Of a DNA stretch of 64,000 bases, positions 35,561 to 44,896 are shown piece by piece (positions within the stretch are counted from its first letter, which is position 1; each line of letters starts with the position of its first letter). Made by a program: the position numbers and the translations under genes. The stretch is taken from the NCBI GenBank assembly GCA_963735455.1, contig CAVTKZ010000001.1, positions 62,001 through 126,000 on the forward strand, in the 5' to 3' direction. The notes under the pieces were generated by a model. The model did not search any database. It was not told the origin of the DNA and worked only from the letters and a program-made list of their open reading frames with translations. This stretch comes from Palsa-1033 sp963735455 (lineage in GTDB: Bacteria > Chloroflexota > Limnocylindria > Limnocylindrales > CSP1-4).

Positions 35561-37030
35561 CTACCGCCGGCGGCGTCGGAGCTTGGCGAAGAGCTCGCGG
35601 GTGCGTTCCTTGTGGGCGAAGGCCCAGCCGATCAGGATCAGCAGGATGAAGTCGACCGTGCCCGCGCCGGCCGCGCTCAGGTAGCCGAGCTGCTGGCCGA
35701 CGTCGCCGTCGATCTTGAGCGCCGGGATCGTGGCTCCGATCAGGCCCAGGGCGAAGAACGGCGGCTGGGGCGCCAGGTTGGCCCGGACGCTGGCGGTGAT
35801 CACGCCGCTCGAGGTCGTGCCGCCGACCAGGAATGCCTCGGAGCCCGAAGCGATCCCCGATGATCCCGCCAGGCCACCCGAGGTCGAGGGCAGGTCGGTC
35901 TGGTTGAGGTGCAGCCAGCCGTTGATGTTGCCGCTCGAATCCGGGGTGGTCCAGTAGACCTCGGTCTTGGGCGACGTGCCGTCGCTGCCGCCGACCAGGT
36001 AGATCACGCCGTTCGAGACGAAGCCGGCGGCCTTCGTCCGGGCGGCCGGCAAGTTCGAGGCGCCAAGGCCCGTGCCCCACAGCTGGACGAGGAGCGGGTT
36101 GGGGGCCGCCGTCGCGCCGGGCGCCGGCGAGGCCGAGACGGTCGCGCTGCCCAGGTTGCCGCGCAGGACCGTGGCCGTCGGTCCGCTCGCGTCGCGGCCG
36201 CCGTAGACGAACAGCTCGCTGCCGATCGCCGCGCCGTTGGCTTCGCTGCGCGGCTGGGGCAGCGGCGCCTGGGCGGCCCATGCCCCGAGCTTGCCGGTCG
36301 AGTCCGCGGTGGCCTTCCAGACCGTCGTCGTGGGGGCGCTGCCGTCACTCCCGCCGAGGACGACCAGGCCGTCGGATACAGCCACGACCGTGGCCGATGA
36401 GCGCGCCGCGGGCAGCTTCAGGGCGGTGTTCTCGGCGTAGGCGGCGAAGACGCCCGTCGTGGTGTCCTGGGTCGAGACGTAGACCGTCGTCGTCGGCTTG
36501 CCGTCGGCACCCGAGCCACCGATCACGTAGATCGAGCCGTTCAGGAAGATGACCGCCGCATCGGTCCGCGGCGCGGGCAGCGGCTGGGCCTTCTGCCACG
36601 GCCCGAAGTTGCCGCTGAAGACCGGCGTCTCATAGGTCTGGTCCGAGGCGGTCTTGCCGTCCGTCCCGCCGATGTAGAACAGGTTCGTGCCGGCCTGGAC
36701 GACGCTGCCGTCCGTCCGCGGCCCGGGCAGGGCCAGCTGGCTGGGCGATGGATCCCAGGGCAGCGGGGCTCCGGGCGGGGCCGGGCAGGGCAGGGTCCGG
36801 TTGCTGGGCGGGCAGAAGTTGATCGGCGAGATGACGTTGACCCCGACGTCAATCGTCGAGAAGACGGTGAAGTAGTAGGCCCGGTCGGGGATGTAGCCCA
36901 GGAGCATGATGATCACGACGAACCAGAACGCGGCCTTGAGCGTGGCCCACGTCCAGCCGTCGCCGTCGAGCAGCCCGAACAGGACCCGCTTCCGGCCGGG
37001 GCTGCCCGTGCTGACCGCCTGTCCCGCCAT
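35561..37030 (-). CDS. kelch-repeat protein with membrane anchors at both ends
   Basis: 489 residues. A helix at about 33-50 and one near 455-475 frame a large extracytoplasmic domain of kelch-like blades: LALPGPRTDGSVV...YIGG, PLPAPRTDAAVI...YVIGG, LPAARSSATVV...VVLGG, PLPQPRSEANGA...YGG, NLPAARTKAAGF...YLVGG and a last ...AFLVGG. This gives about six blades. Kelch propellers bind proteins or galactose-type substrates. It is the last gene of the cytochrome bc operon, 42 bases after the cytochrome c-cupredoxin gene, so it may be a structural or docking subunit. That role is inference. Confidence 0.75.
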   Translation of the reverse strand: MAGQAVSTGSPGRKRVLFGLLDGDGWTWATLKAAFWFVVIIMLLGYIPDRAYYFTVFSTIDVGVNVISPINFCPPSNRTLPCPAPPGAPLPWDPSPSQLALPGPRTDGSVVQAGTNLFYIGGTDGKTASDQTYETPVFSGNFGPWQKAQPLPAPRTDAAVIFLNGSIYVIGGSGADGKPTTTVYVSTQDTTTGVFAAYAENTALKLPAARSSATVVAVSDGLVVLGGSDGSAPTTTVWKATADSTGKLGAWAAQAPLPQPRSEANGAAIGSELFVYGGRDASGPTATVLRGNLGSATVSASPAPGATAAPNPLLVQLWGTGLGASNLPAARTKAAGFVSNGVIYLVGGSDGTSPKTEVYWTTPDSSGNINGWLHLNQTDLPSTSGGLAGSSGIASGSEAFLVGGTTSSGVITASVRANLAPQPPFFALGLIGATIPALKIDGDVGQQLGYLSAAGAGTVDFILLILIGWAFAHKERTRELFAKLRRRRR

Positions 37031-37072
37031 CGTCCTCCATCCCTCGCGCCGGCCGGTCCGGCCGCGCAGCCG

Positions 37073-38117
37073 TTACTTGATCGTGAGCGTCCCGGTCATG
37101 TTCGTGTGGACCGCGCAGTGGAAGGAATACGTCCCGGCCGCCAGCGCCGGGACGCTGTAGTCCTGGGTCGCCGGGCCGTTGAAGATCGCCCCGGTGAAGA
37201 CCGCGGCACCGCTCGAGTCGTCGATCACGACGTTGTGCGGCACTGACGCGTCCTGGTTGTTGAACTGGAGGTCGAAGGGCGTGTTCGCCGGGCCGGTCAG
37301 GGTGGTCTCGGTGAAGGCGATGTTCATGGCCTCGAGCTTGACCACCGTCGCCCCCGGGGCCGGGGTGGCCGGCGGGGCGCCGCTGGCAGCGGGCGAGGCG
37401 GTCAGGGCCGAGCTCCAGCAGTCGGGCACCGGGGTGGCATTCGGCGCGGGGGTGTAGTTCGGGTCGCGCCAGCCCACGGCGGTCTCGGGCTTGCCCGTCG
37501 AATCCGAGAATCGGCTCGTTCGTGCTGTTGTCCCGAATCGTGTAGGTCAGGGTGTTGGGCGCCCGGAGGAAGTCGATCAGGTTCTGGATCTGGACATAGT
37601 TGAGCGGGCCGCCATTCGTGTCGGCCCAGACCGGCATCAGGCTGCTCGGGTTACCGCACACGTAGCGGCCGCCGACGGTGAGCACGTTCATGATGTATTG
37701 CGGGCTGAGGTGGACGTACAGCTTGGCCTGGTCGTTGAGGACCGGGCCGATGCCACCCTGGCCGGCCGCGCCGTGGCAGCGGGCGCAGTTCGCCTCGAAC
37801 AGGTTGTAGCCGGCCTCGACCGAGGTCACCTGCTGGGCGGCGACCTCCTTGGCCTCCCGCGACGAGTTGGCGATCCCCGGGAAGCCCAAGTCGTAGAAGT
37901 AGTAGACGATCACGAAGATGACCACGAACAAGGTGGCCAGGAAGCCGACCCAGCGGGCGTTCGAGCTCTGGCGGACGATCGAGGCGGCCCGCTCCGGGGT
38001 GAGCGCCAGCTGGTGGGCCGAGGCCGGCGCCGCGAAGCGCTCGACCGGCGCGGGCAGGCTCTCGGGCCGGGTGGCGGGCAGGCGCTCCGGGGACCCGGGA
38101 TCCTGGGGCTCGCTCAT
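37073..38117 (-). CDS. membrane cytochrome c fused to a cupredoxin domain (one frame change)
   Basis: About 348 residues. A helix at about 57-75 anchors a monoheme cytochrome c domain (heme motif CARCH, then MPVWADTNGG supplying the axial Met). One frame change near 37495 (after ILGFDG/DSTGKPE) leads into a Pro/Ala linker and a cupredoxin domain with ligands His (VPHNVVI) and Cys-His-Met (HCAVHTNM). It probably takes electrons from the Rieske protein and passes them to copper or to the oxidase. It lies in the bc operon directly after the Rieske gene. Confidence 0.85.
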
Positions 38118-38148
38118 CGGCCTGATCGGGGCTGGTGGCGGGACACGA

Positions 38149-38823
38149 TCACAGGCAGCCGGTCGGTGACAGGGGCGGGATCAGGCCCGGCTGGCCGAGC
38201 GCGATCGGCAACGGGCCGAGGGTGATCTTGAGGGTGTCGACCGACAGCGCGCCGCTGCCGTCGACGATGACCGAGAAGCGATCCATGCTCCGCGGCGCCG
38301 GCCCGTACTGGGCGCCGAGGGCCTTGATCCCGAGGCGGTCGTAGCGCGAGCCGTGGCAGGGGCATTCGAACCAGAAGTTCTTGAGGCATGGGTTGGGCTT
38401 GCAGCCGAGGTGTGGGCAGCGCTGGTAGAGGGCCCGGACGTTGACGTCGGTGCCGTCGCCGGTCGCGTCGGCGCCGGCCACGAACTCCTGGCGCGAGGTG
38501 TCGATCAGCATCACGTAGGCCTTCGCCGCGCTGTAGTAGGCCGGGAAGCCCTTGTTGATCGGCAGGCTCGAGTTCTGGGCCTTCACGTCCGAGAACGTGC
38601 CGATCAGGACCTTGCTCTTGTTGCCGGTCGCGATCGCCGGCCAGATGAAGCCGATCGTGCCGGCGGTCAGCTCGGCAATGAACAGGGTCAGGCCCACGCC
38701 CAGGGCCGTGCGCAGGACCTGGCGCCGCGAGACGCCCTGGACCTGCTCCTTGCGGAGGGCCTTGATTGCCTCCTTGGACAGGGCTTGTGGCCGTCCGGCC
38801 GGTTCGACCTGGTAGTTGCTCAT
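38149..38823 (-). CDS. Rieske iron-sulfur protein of the bc complex
   Basis: 224 residues. SRRQVLRTALGVGLTLFIAELT is a twin-arginine-like/anchor helix at about 32-53. The [2Fe-2S] ligands are in CPHLGCKPN and CPCHGSRYD, with an extra Cys (PNPC) between them. It transfers electrons from menaquinol to the cytochrome c protein. It follows the cytochrome b C-terminal subunit by 22 bases. Confidence 0.94.
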   Translation of the reverse strand: MSNYQVEPAGRPQALSKEAIKALRKEQVQGVSRRQVLRTALGVGLTLFIAELTAGTIGFIWPAIATGNKSKVLIGTFSDVKAQNSSLPINKGFPAYYSAAKAYVMLIDTSRQEFVAGADATGDGTDVNVRALYQRCPHLGCKPNPCLKNFWFECPCHGSRYDRLGIKALGAQYGPAPRSMDRFSVIVDGSGALSVDTLKITLGPLPIALGQPGLIPPLSPTGCL

Positions 38824-38845
38824 CGGGGTGCCTCGGGACCTTCCA

Positions 38846-39448
38846 TCACAGGCTGAAGTGCAGCCCGTCGGTGTTGAGATAGGGGATGACGAACGCGTAG
38901 CCGGGGCCGCGGAAGAAGATCCCCACGAAGGTGACGATCAGGCCCAGGGCGCAGAACATGCTGAACAGGACAACGGCCGTCTTGCGCTGCGACGGCCGGG
39001 TGGCGGTCAGGTTGCCCCGGTCGACGAACGGGATCAGGGCGGCGCCGACCAGCACGAAGGTGGGCACCAGGACGCCGGCCACGGTCGGGTGGAAGTAGGA
39101 CAGCAGCTCCTGCAGGCCCAGGAAGTACCAGGGCGCCTTGGCCACCGCCGGGGTGACGTTCGAGTTGGCCAGGGCCTCCAGCGGGGCGTTCACGAAGAGG
39201 CCCATCATCAGCAGGAAGATGCTCATCAGGCCGCCGGCCAGGAACTCGATCGAGAGGAGGTGCGGCCAGGTCATGACCGTGTCGTCGGGTTCCTTCTGGA
39301 CCCGGACGACGGCGTCCTGCTTGACCAGCGCCAGCAACCGGTAGGGGCGTGCCGACATCGGCACGCGCTGCTTGTCGATCTCCGTCCGGCGGGCGGGATC
39401 GACCGGTACGACGGTGCGTGGCTCGGGCGGCGTCTTCACGTCGGTCAT
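38846..39448 (-). CDS. cytochrome b C-terminal subunit (subunit IV-like)
   Basis: 200 residues with three hydrophobic helices. NVTPAVAKAPWYFLGLQELLSYFHP is the conserved quinone-site region (the P-x-W-Y/F motif of split cytochrome b). It starts with an ATGA overlap with the cytochrome b gene and together with it forms a split cytochrome b as in b6f-type and Bacillus-type complexes. Confidence 0.92.
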   Translation of the reverse strand: MTDVKTPPEPRTVVPVDPARRTEIDKQRVPMSARPYRLLALVKQDAVVRVQKEPDDTVMTWPHLLSIEFLAGGLMSIFLLMMGLFVNAPLEALANSNVTPAVAKAPWYFLGLQELLSYFHPTVAGVLVPTFVLVGAALIPFVDRGNLTATRPSQRKTAVVLFSMFCALGLIVTFVGIFFRGPGYAFVIPYLNTDGLHFSL

Positions 39449-40173
39449 AGCGGCCCCGAGATCCCGCCGTCTTTACGGATTCTCCAGAAGTGGACGGCCA
39501 GGAAGATCGCCGCCACTAACGGGAAGACCATGATGTGCAGGACATAGAACCGCAGGAGCGTGTTCTGTCCCACCTCCAGTCCACCCAGCAGGATGAGCTT
39601 GGCCGGCGTGTTGAACAGCGGGGCGTAGCCGCCCATGTTCGTGCCGATCGTGATCGCCCAGTAGGCGATCTGGTCCCAGGGCAGCAGGTAGCCGGTGAAG
39701 CTGAGCATCAGGGTGACGAACAGGAGGACCACCCCGACGACCCAGTTGAACTCACGGGGCGGCTTATAGGCCCCGTGGTAGAAGACCCGCATCATGTGCA
39801 GGAAGACGAAGAAGACCATCAGGTGGGCGGCCCAGCGATGGATGTTGCGGGTCAGCAGCCCGAACGCGACCTCGCTCTGGATCGACAGGATGTTCGAGTA
39901 GGCCTGGGTCGCCGACGGGACGTAGAAGAACATCAGGTATACGCCGGTCACGGTCAGGACCAGGAACAGGAAGAAGCTCAGGCCACCCAGGCAGAACGTG
40001 TAGGCGAACTTCACGGCGTGCTGCCGGACGCGGACCGGGTGGATGTGCAGGAAGACGTTGTTCATCACGGCGTACGCCCGCGAGCGTTCGTCGTTGGGGT
40101 ACGGCTGGCGGAAGAGCGAGCGCCACACGGCGCTGCGGCGGATGCCCTGGTCCACCCGCTCGAGGAAGCTCAC
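39445..40173 (-). CDS. cytochrome b (N-terminal b6-like subunit)
   Basis: 242 residues and four helices. Heme b ligands are the His pairs in NIHRWAAHLMVFFVFLHMM and FYVLHIMVFPLVAAIFLAVHFWR. GYLLPWDQIAYWA is the quinol-oxidation site region. GTG 40173 overlaps the stop of the upstream oxidoreductase gene, and AGGAGG lies about 12 bases before it. Confidence 0.95.
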   Translation of the reverse strand: MSFLERVDQGIRRSAVWRSLFRQPYPNDERSRAYAVMNNVFLHIHPVRVRQHAVKFAYTFCLGGLSFFLFLVLTVTGVYLMFFYVPSATQAYSNILSIQSEVAFGLLTRNIHRWAAHLMVFFVFLHMMRVFYHGAYKPPREFNWVVGVVLLFVTLMLSFTGYLLPWDQIAYWAITIGTNMGGYAPLFNTPAKLILLGGLEVGQNTLLRFYVLHIMVFPLVAAIFLAVHFWRIRKDGGISGPL

Positions 40174-42005
40174 CGGGATCCTCCTGCCACGCCGGGCGTC
40201 CCGGCGAGTTGCGCGTCACGGTACGACTCCTTGTAGAGCCGGCCGTCGCTCGACACCTCCTGCAGCTCGAACCGCTCCATCGTAATGGCGTCGAACGGGC
40301 ATCGCTTGACACACAGCGCACAGCGGATGCAGCGCTCCTCGTCGAGGATCATCGCGGCGCCCTGGGTCCAGCCGTAGGCCTCCTCGATCTCGGGCAGCAG
40401 GCCCTCGCTCTTGAGCTGGTTGACGTCGACCATGTGGATGACGCCCTCGGGACAGACATCGGCGCATGCCCCGCACAGGACGCAGCGGAACGGGTCGAAC
40501 CAGATATTGAAGTTGCACATCAGGCAGCGGGTCGATTCGGCGACCGCTTGGTTGGCGTTGTAGCCCAGCTCGACCGGGGTCGTGAAGTTGACGGCCGGAT
40601 CGGGCGAGGGCATCCGCATCGCGACCGGCGCCATGGGGATGTGCTGGCGGGGCAGGACGTCGTAGAACTCGGGCATGTCGTGGCGCCAGGAGCTGGTGAT
40701 CTTGACGTTGGCGGCGACCGTCACGTCGGTCCGCCCGGTCAGGTAGCGATCGATCGCGTAGGCGCACTTCTTGCCGTGGCCGGCGGCCTCGATCAGGGTC
40801 GTCGGCCCGGTCACGAAGTCGCCGCAGGCGAAGACGCCCCGGACGTTCGTGGCGTAGGTCGCCGGGTCGACCTTGACCCGGCCGCGGTTGATCTCGAAGC
40901 TGGCCTCGATCGGCAGGAAGGTCAGGTCGGCCGACTGCGAGACGGCCGGGATGACGGTGTCGGCCTTGATCTCGAACTCCGAGCCCGGGATCGGCACCGG
41001 CGAGCGGCGGCCTGATGCGTCGGGCTCGCCCAGCCGGTTGCGGATGAAGCGGACGGCGCTCACGTGACCGTTCTCGCCGACGACCTCGATCGGGCTGGCC
41101 AGGAACTCCATCCGGACGCCCTCGCGCTCGGTCTCGCCCAGCTCCTCCTCGTCGACGACCAGCTCGGAGCGGGTCCGACGGTAGACGATCGCGACGTTCT
41201 CGGCGCCGTGGCGCAGGCTGGTCCGGGAGCAGTCCATCGCGGTGTAGCCGCCGCCGATCACGACGACGTCGCGGCCGACCTCGAGCTCCTGGCCGAGGTT
41301 GGCGATCTTCATGAAGTCGACGCCGTACTGGACGCCCTCGAGGTCGCCGCCGGGCACGTCGAGGGCGACCGCGTCCATCGCCCCGGCGGTGATCGAGATC
41401 GCGTCGAAGTCGCGCTGGAGCTGCTCGAACGGGATGTCCTTGCCGATCGTCGTGTTGAACACGAACTTGACGCCCAGCTGCTCGACCAGCCGGATGTCCA
41501 TCTCGATCGCCTCGCGCGGCAGGCGGAAGGCGGGCACGCCGATCAGCATCGTCCCGCCGCCGTACGGCAGGCTGTCGAAGACGGTCACCTGGAAGCCCTT
41601 GAGGGCCAGCTCGCGGGCGACGGAGATGCCGGCCGGGCCGGCGCCGACGACGGCCACCCGCTCGTCGCGCGGGGTGATCAGGGGGATCACGTCGGGGATC
41701 CCCGACGCCTCGTGCCACTCGACCAGGAAGCGCTTCATCGCCCGGATCGCGAGGGGCCGGTCGATGTCCCCCCGGCGGCAGGCGCGCTCACACGGGGCGG
41801 AGCAGACGTAGGAGCACATCGCCGCGACCGGATTCGGGTCGCGGCTGAGGATGTAGCCCTCCTCGAAGCGGCCTTCGGCGGCGAGGTTCAGGTAGCCCCG
41901 GCAGTTCGTCCCGACCGGGCACGCCTCCTGGCACTCGATGTTGCACTGGAGCCATGACGCGTCGACAGGCTGAACGAGGAATTCCTGGTTCGGGTCGATG
42001 GCCAA
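40170..42005 (-). CDS. FAD-dependent NAD(P) oxidoreductase with Fe-S domains, GltD/NfnB-like
   Basis: A 611-residue cytoplasmic flavoprotein. The N-terminal Fe-S region has CNIECQEACPVGTNCRGY and CSYVCSAPCERACRRGD. Then an FAD-binding Rossmann domain VAVVGAGPAGISVARELA (about 118-135) and an NAD(P)-binding one VVVIGGGYTAMDCSR (about 244-258). The C-terminal half adds CVLCGACADVCPEG and CIRCALCVKRCPFD, two [4Fe-4S] motifs. The start is TTG 42005 with TACGAC six bases upstream. Leading the bc operon and overlapping cytochrome b by four bases, it may feed NAD(P)H or ferredoxin electrons to the quinone pool at the bc complex. Confidence 0.88.
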   Translation of the reverse strand: MAIDPNQEFLVQPVDASWLQCNIECQEACPVGTNCRGYLNLAAEGRFEEGYILSRDPNPVAAMCSYVCSAPCERACRRGDIDRPLAIRAMKRFLVEWHEASGIPDVIPLITPRDERVAVVGAGPAGISVARELALKGFQVTVFDSLPYGGGTMLIGVPAFRLPREAIEMDIRLVEQLGVKFVFNTTIGKDIPFEQLQRDFDAISITAGAMDAVALDVPGGDLEGVQYGVDFMKIANLGQELEVGRDVVVIGGGYTAMDCSRTSLRHGAENVAIVYRRTRSELVVDEEELGETEREGVRMEFLASPIEVVGENGHVSAVRFIRNRLGEPDASGRRSPVPIPGSEFEIKADTVIPAVSQSADLTFLPIEASFEINRGRVKVDPATYATNVRGVFACGDFVTGPTTLIEAAGHGKKCAYAIDRYLTGRTDVTVAANVKITSSWRHDMPEFYDVLPRQHIPMAPVAMRMPSPDPAVNFTTPVELGYNANQAVAESTRCLMCNFNIWFDPFRCVLCGACADVCPEGVIHMVDVNQLKSEGLLPEIEEAYGWTQGAAMILDEERCIRCALCVKRCPFDAITMERFELQEVSSDGRLYKESYRDAQLAGTPGVAGGSR

Positions 42006-42191
42006 GTCGAGGTCGTACCTTTCCCTTGATCGGCTCGGGCAGGAGGGAGCGCCGGCAGATCACCGACCGCGTCGAATCTACCACCGAGGCCCGCTCGCCT
42101 GCATGGATCGGGGCATTTCGGCGGCCTCTTGCGAAGTTGACGCCCGGGAGTGGTGCAGCTACCCTCGGGCGAGAGTCAACGGGTCGGACCC

Positions 42192-43947
42192 GTGCCCGGA
42201 TACGACCAGGAGGACTTGGGCCTGAACGAGCTGGAGACGCTGGCACTCGGCCTGCTAATCGGCACGGCCGCCGGCGCGCTGCTCATCTCGTTCCTTCGCG
42301 TTCGGCCCCGTCCCCCGCGTGAGATCCGGGTGACGGTCACCGCCAACGCGCTGCCCCAGCGCCGGGCGGCAACCCTGGCCGTCCACCACGAGCGCTCGAT
42401 CGCCGCACCGCCCGGCCGGGGCGGCCCGGGTGATCCACTGACCCTCGGGACCGGCCTGGCGAGCGGGCGCCTGGCCCAGCCGATGACGGGCAATGGTCGA
42501 ACGGACGTTCGGGCCGCGGTCCGCGGCGGGGACCTGGTCGCCTTCCCGATCGCCCGCGAACCGGATCCCATCCTCGACTCGCTCCGGCAGCCCGGTCCGG
42601 CCGGCGCGCCGAGCGGCGCGGCTACTGCGGTGGCCGGCTCCGGGCCAGCCGCCATCGCCGTTGCCGAGCGGCCGCGGGCCGCGACCAAGGCCGGGCCACC
42701 GGCCGAGCCCGCCAAGCCGGGCGTGCCGCCCGCCGCCGGCGGCCGGGCGAGCGGCAAGCCGGCGCGCTCGGCTCCTGACGCCGGGGCGTTGACCGGACCG
42801 TGCGCCGACGAGCGCCGGGTCGCTGCCGAACGCTGCGACCTGGCCGAGCGCCTGAGCGAGCAGGCCGCCGCCGCCAACCACACCCTGCGCGAACAGCAGC
42901 GGGCGTACGACGAGCTCTCCCTGCGTGCCGCCCAGGCGGCGATCCTGGCCGACCCGCGCGAGATCCGGGCGGCCAAGGAGGCGGCCCGGGTCGCCTTCCG
43001 GCGGGCCCACTCGGCAGCCGCCAGCCGGGATGCCGTCGAGGCCGCCGCGGCGGATTGGCTGACCGAGATCAACCGGGTCAACCAGGCAGCCCGGGAGGCA
43101 ACGATCGAAGGAGCCCGGGCCCAGGAGGCCGCCACCCGGCTGGCCCTGGCGATCGAGCGCCTCAGTCTCGACGTCGATGTGGCCCGGATCAACGCCGAGT
43201 CGGCCGGTGAGGCCTGCTTCCTGGCCCGCGAGGCCCTGGCCGCCTGCGAGGAGGCCCAGGTCGACCGCCGGGCCGGCCGGGTGCCGGTCGATCCGGCGGC
43301 GGTGCCCGATCGAGGCTCCTCGACCCAAGCTGGTCGGGGGCCCAGAGCTCGAGCCCGGCGAGCACGAGGAGATCACGCCGCCCTCCGAGCGCGTCTTCGC
43401 TGGCGGCCAGCCGCGGATCCTGCGGATGCTGCGCGGCGAGGCCGAGGCACTGCGGACCGTCGTCGAGGACCTGGCCGGCGAGGATCCCGATGATCGCCGG
43501 CGCTGGCAGCTCCTGCTGAGCGACCTCGTCGATGCCTGCGTGGCCCGGGCGATCGAAGCCTCCTCGCTGGCGTTCCCGGCTGAAGGCTTCTGGGCGCCGT
43601 TCAGCCAGGCCCAGGCCCGGGACATCGCGACGGCGCTGGCGTCCCTGGGCTATCGCTTCGACGGGATGGGCGGCTTCGCCGATGGCCGGCTGCCGAGCCA
43701 GCGCGACCTGTCGCTGGCCCTTGGCTACGCCGGCCTGGATCCGATGCGGATGCGCGGCTGGCCGAGCGAGGCGACGATGGCCAACCTGTTCGCCGAGGTC
43801 CGGGTGGCAGCCGACGAGTACGTCGCGGCAACGGCCAGCGACCTGACCCTGGGCGAGATGGTCGGCCTCCTGGGCGGGCGGGCCGAGCCGCTGGCCGACC
43901 TGTGGAACAACTGGGGCCGGATCCGGCCGCTGCTCCTCGAGGGCTGA
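42192..43947 (+). CDS. membrane-anchored Ala-rich coiled-coil protein (one frame change)
   Basis: About 585 residues. An N-terminal helix (ETLALGLLIGTAAGALLISFL), a long Pro/Ala/Gly-rich linker, a long Ala-rich helical region with heptad character (about 205-370), and a compact C-terminal domain (ILRMLRGEAEALRTVVEDLAG...DPDDRRRWQLLLSDLVDACVARAIE...). The frame changes near 43310. GTG 42192 is one possible start; the frame is open from 42150, and TACCCT lies at 42160-42165. No family is recognised. It is divergent from the bc operon. Confidence 0.6.
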
Positions 43948-43988
43948 CCGCCGATCGGCAGAGCGCCCGCTCCTGAGTGCACGGCCGC

Positions 43989-44773
43989 CTAGGCCTCGAC
44001 GGTCGCCGCCTCTTCCTCGTCCTGGTCGATCACGACGACCTTGAAGTCCTCGCCGGCGGCCGTACCGATCTGGGCCCCGTCCTCGGCCGCCCACTCGGCA
44101 ATCCGGGCGTCGAGCTTCTCGGGCTCGTGGATCTGGCTGGCGTGGGCGCGCAGGGCAGCCGACTTGCGCCCGATCGTGGCGCTGACATCGACCCAGGCCG
44201 TCGGGCGCCTGGGTCCAGAACAGGTACAGGCGCCGGACGCGGTGGGCGGCCAGGCCAGCGCGGGCCAGCGCCGGGAAGGCCATCGGGTTGCGCGCGGCCG
44301 GGTAGACCGCGTCGATGGCGGCGAGGCCGGCCGCCCGATGGTCGGTGTGGTTGATCCCGCCGCCCGGATAGATCACGACCTCGGGATCCTGGGCCAGGAC
44401 GGCGTCCGGCCGGAAGGTCCGGATCTCGCGCACGAGGAGCTCGCGCAGGACGAGGTCGTTGACCAGGCCGCCGTCGGGCTGGTGCAGGAAGCTGACCCCG
44501 GCGTAGCCGACGATCGCCGCCGCGGCGCGCTGCTCCTGCTCGCGCAGCCGGGCGAGGGCCAGCGGGTCGGCGTCGGGATCCTCGCCGCCCTGGTCGCCGC
44601 TCGTGCAGCACACCAGCCAGCCGGTCGAGCCCGCGTCGATCCAGCGGGCGGCGGTCGCCGCCGGCCCGAAGTCGGCGTCGTCGGGGTGGGCGACGATGAC
44701 CATGAACCGCTCCGGCCGCCAGTCGTGGGGCTCGATTCGCTCGGCCTGCGGGAGCCTCTGCCTCGGTCGTCAT
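43989..44773 (-). CDS. PIG-L/LmbE-family deacetylase (two frame changes)
   Basis: About 260 residues. The metal-binding motif is AHPDDADFG, with the later His pair in GGINHTDHRAAG. This family removes acetyl groups from GlcNAc-linked substrates such as mycothiol or bacillithiol precursors or lipids. The frame changes near 44200, after which the end reads VSATIGRKSAALRAHASQIHEPEKLDARIAEW to TAG 43989. A second change near 44750 links ATG 44773 (MTTEAEA) to the conserved AERIEPHDWRPERFMVIVAHPDD. Thiol-cofactor use would fit the DinB-type proteins in the window. Confidence 0.8.
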
Positions 44774-44801
44774 GAACGTGGATAAATCTTCATGAAAGTG
44801 G
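44770..44801. promoter_or_regulatory. 12-bp direct repeats at the deacetylase start
   Basis: TCATGAACGTGG (44770-44781) and TCATGAAAGTGG (44790-44801) are 20 bp apart, two helical turns, overlapping and preceding ATG 44773. An operator is plausible. Confidence 0.35.
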
Positions 44802-44845
44802 CCGATTGGACGCGCAGCGCCGCGCGATTGCGCTATCATCGCCCC

Positions 44846-44881
44846 GAGGCTTCGCTCGTATCCCCCCACGAGCGAGGCCTC
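44846..44881. terminator. 14-bp hairpin between Bcp and deacetylase genes
   Basis: Stem GAGGCTTCGCTCGT / ACGAGCGAGGCCTC (one G-T pair) with an 8-base loop, followed on the plus strand by TTTC. Read on the minus strand it follows the Bcp stop. TATCAT at 44834-44839 precedes it by 6 bases on the plus strand, so a short plus-strand RNA is also possible. Confidence 0.55.
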
Positions 44882-44896
44882 TTTCGCTGCCCGCCA

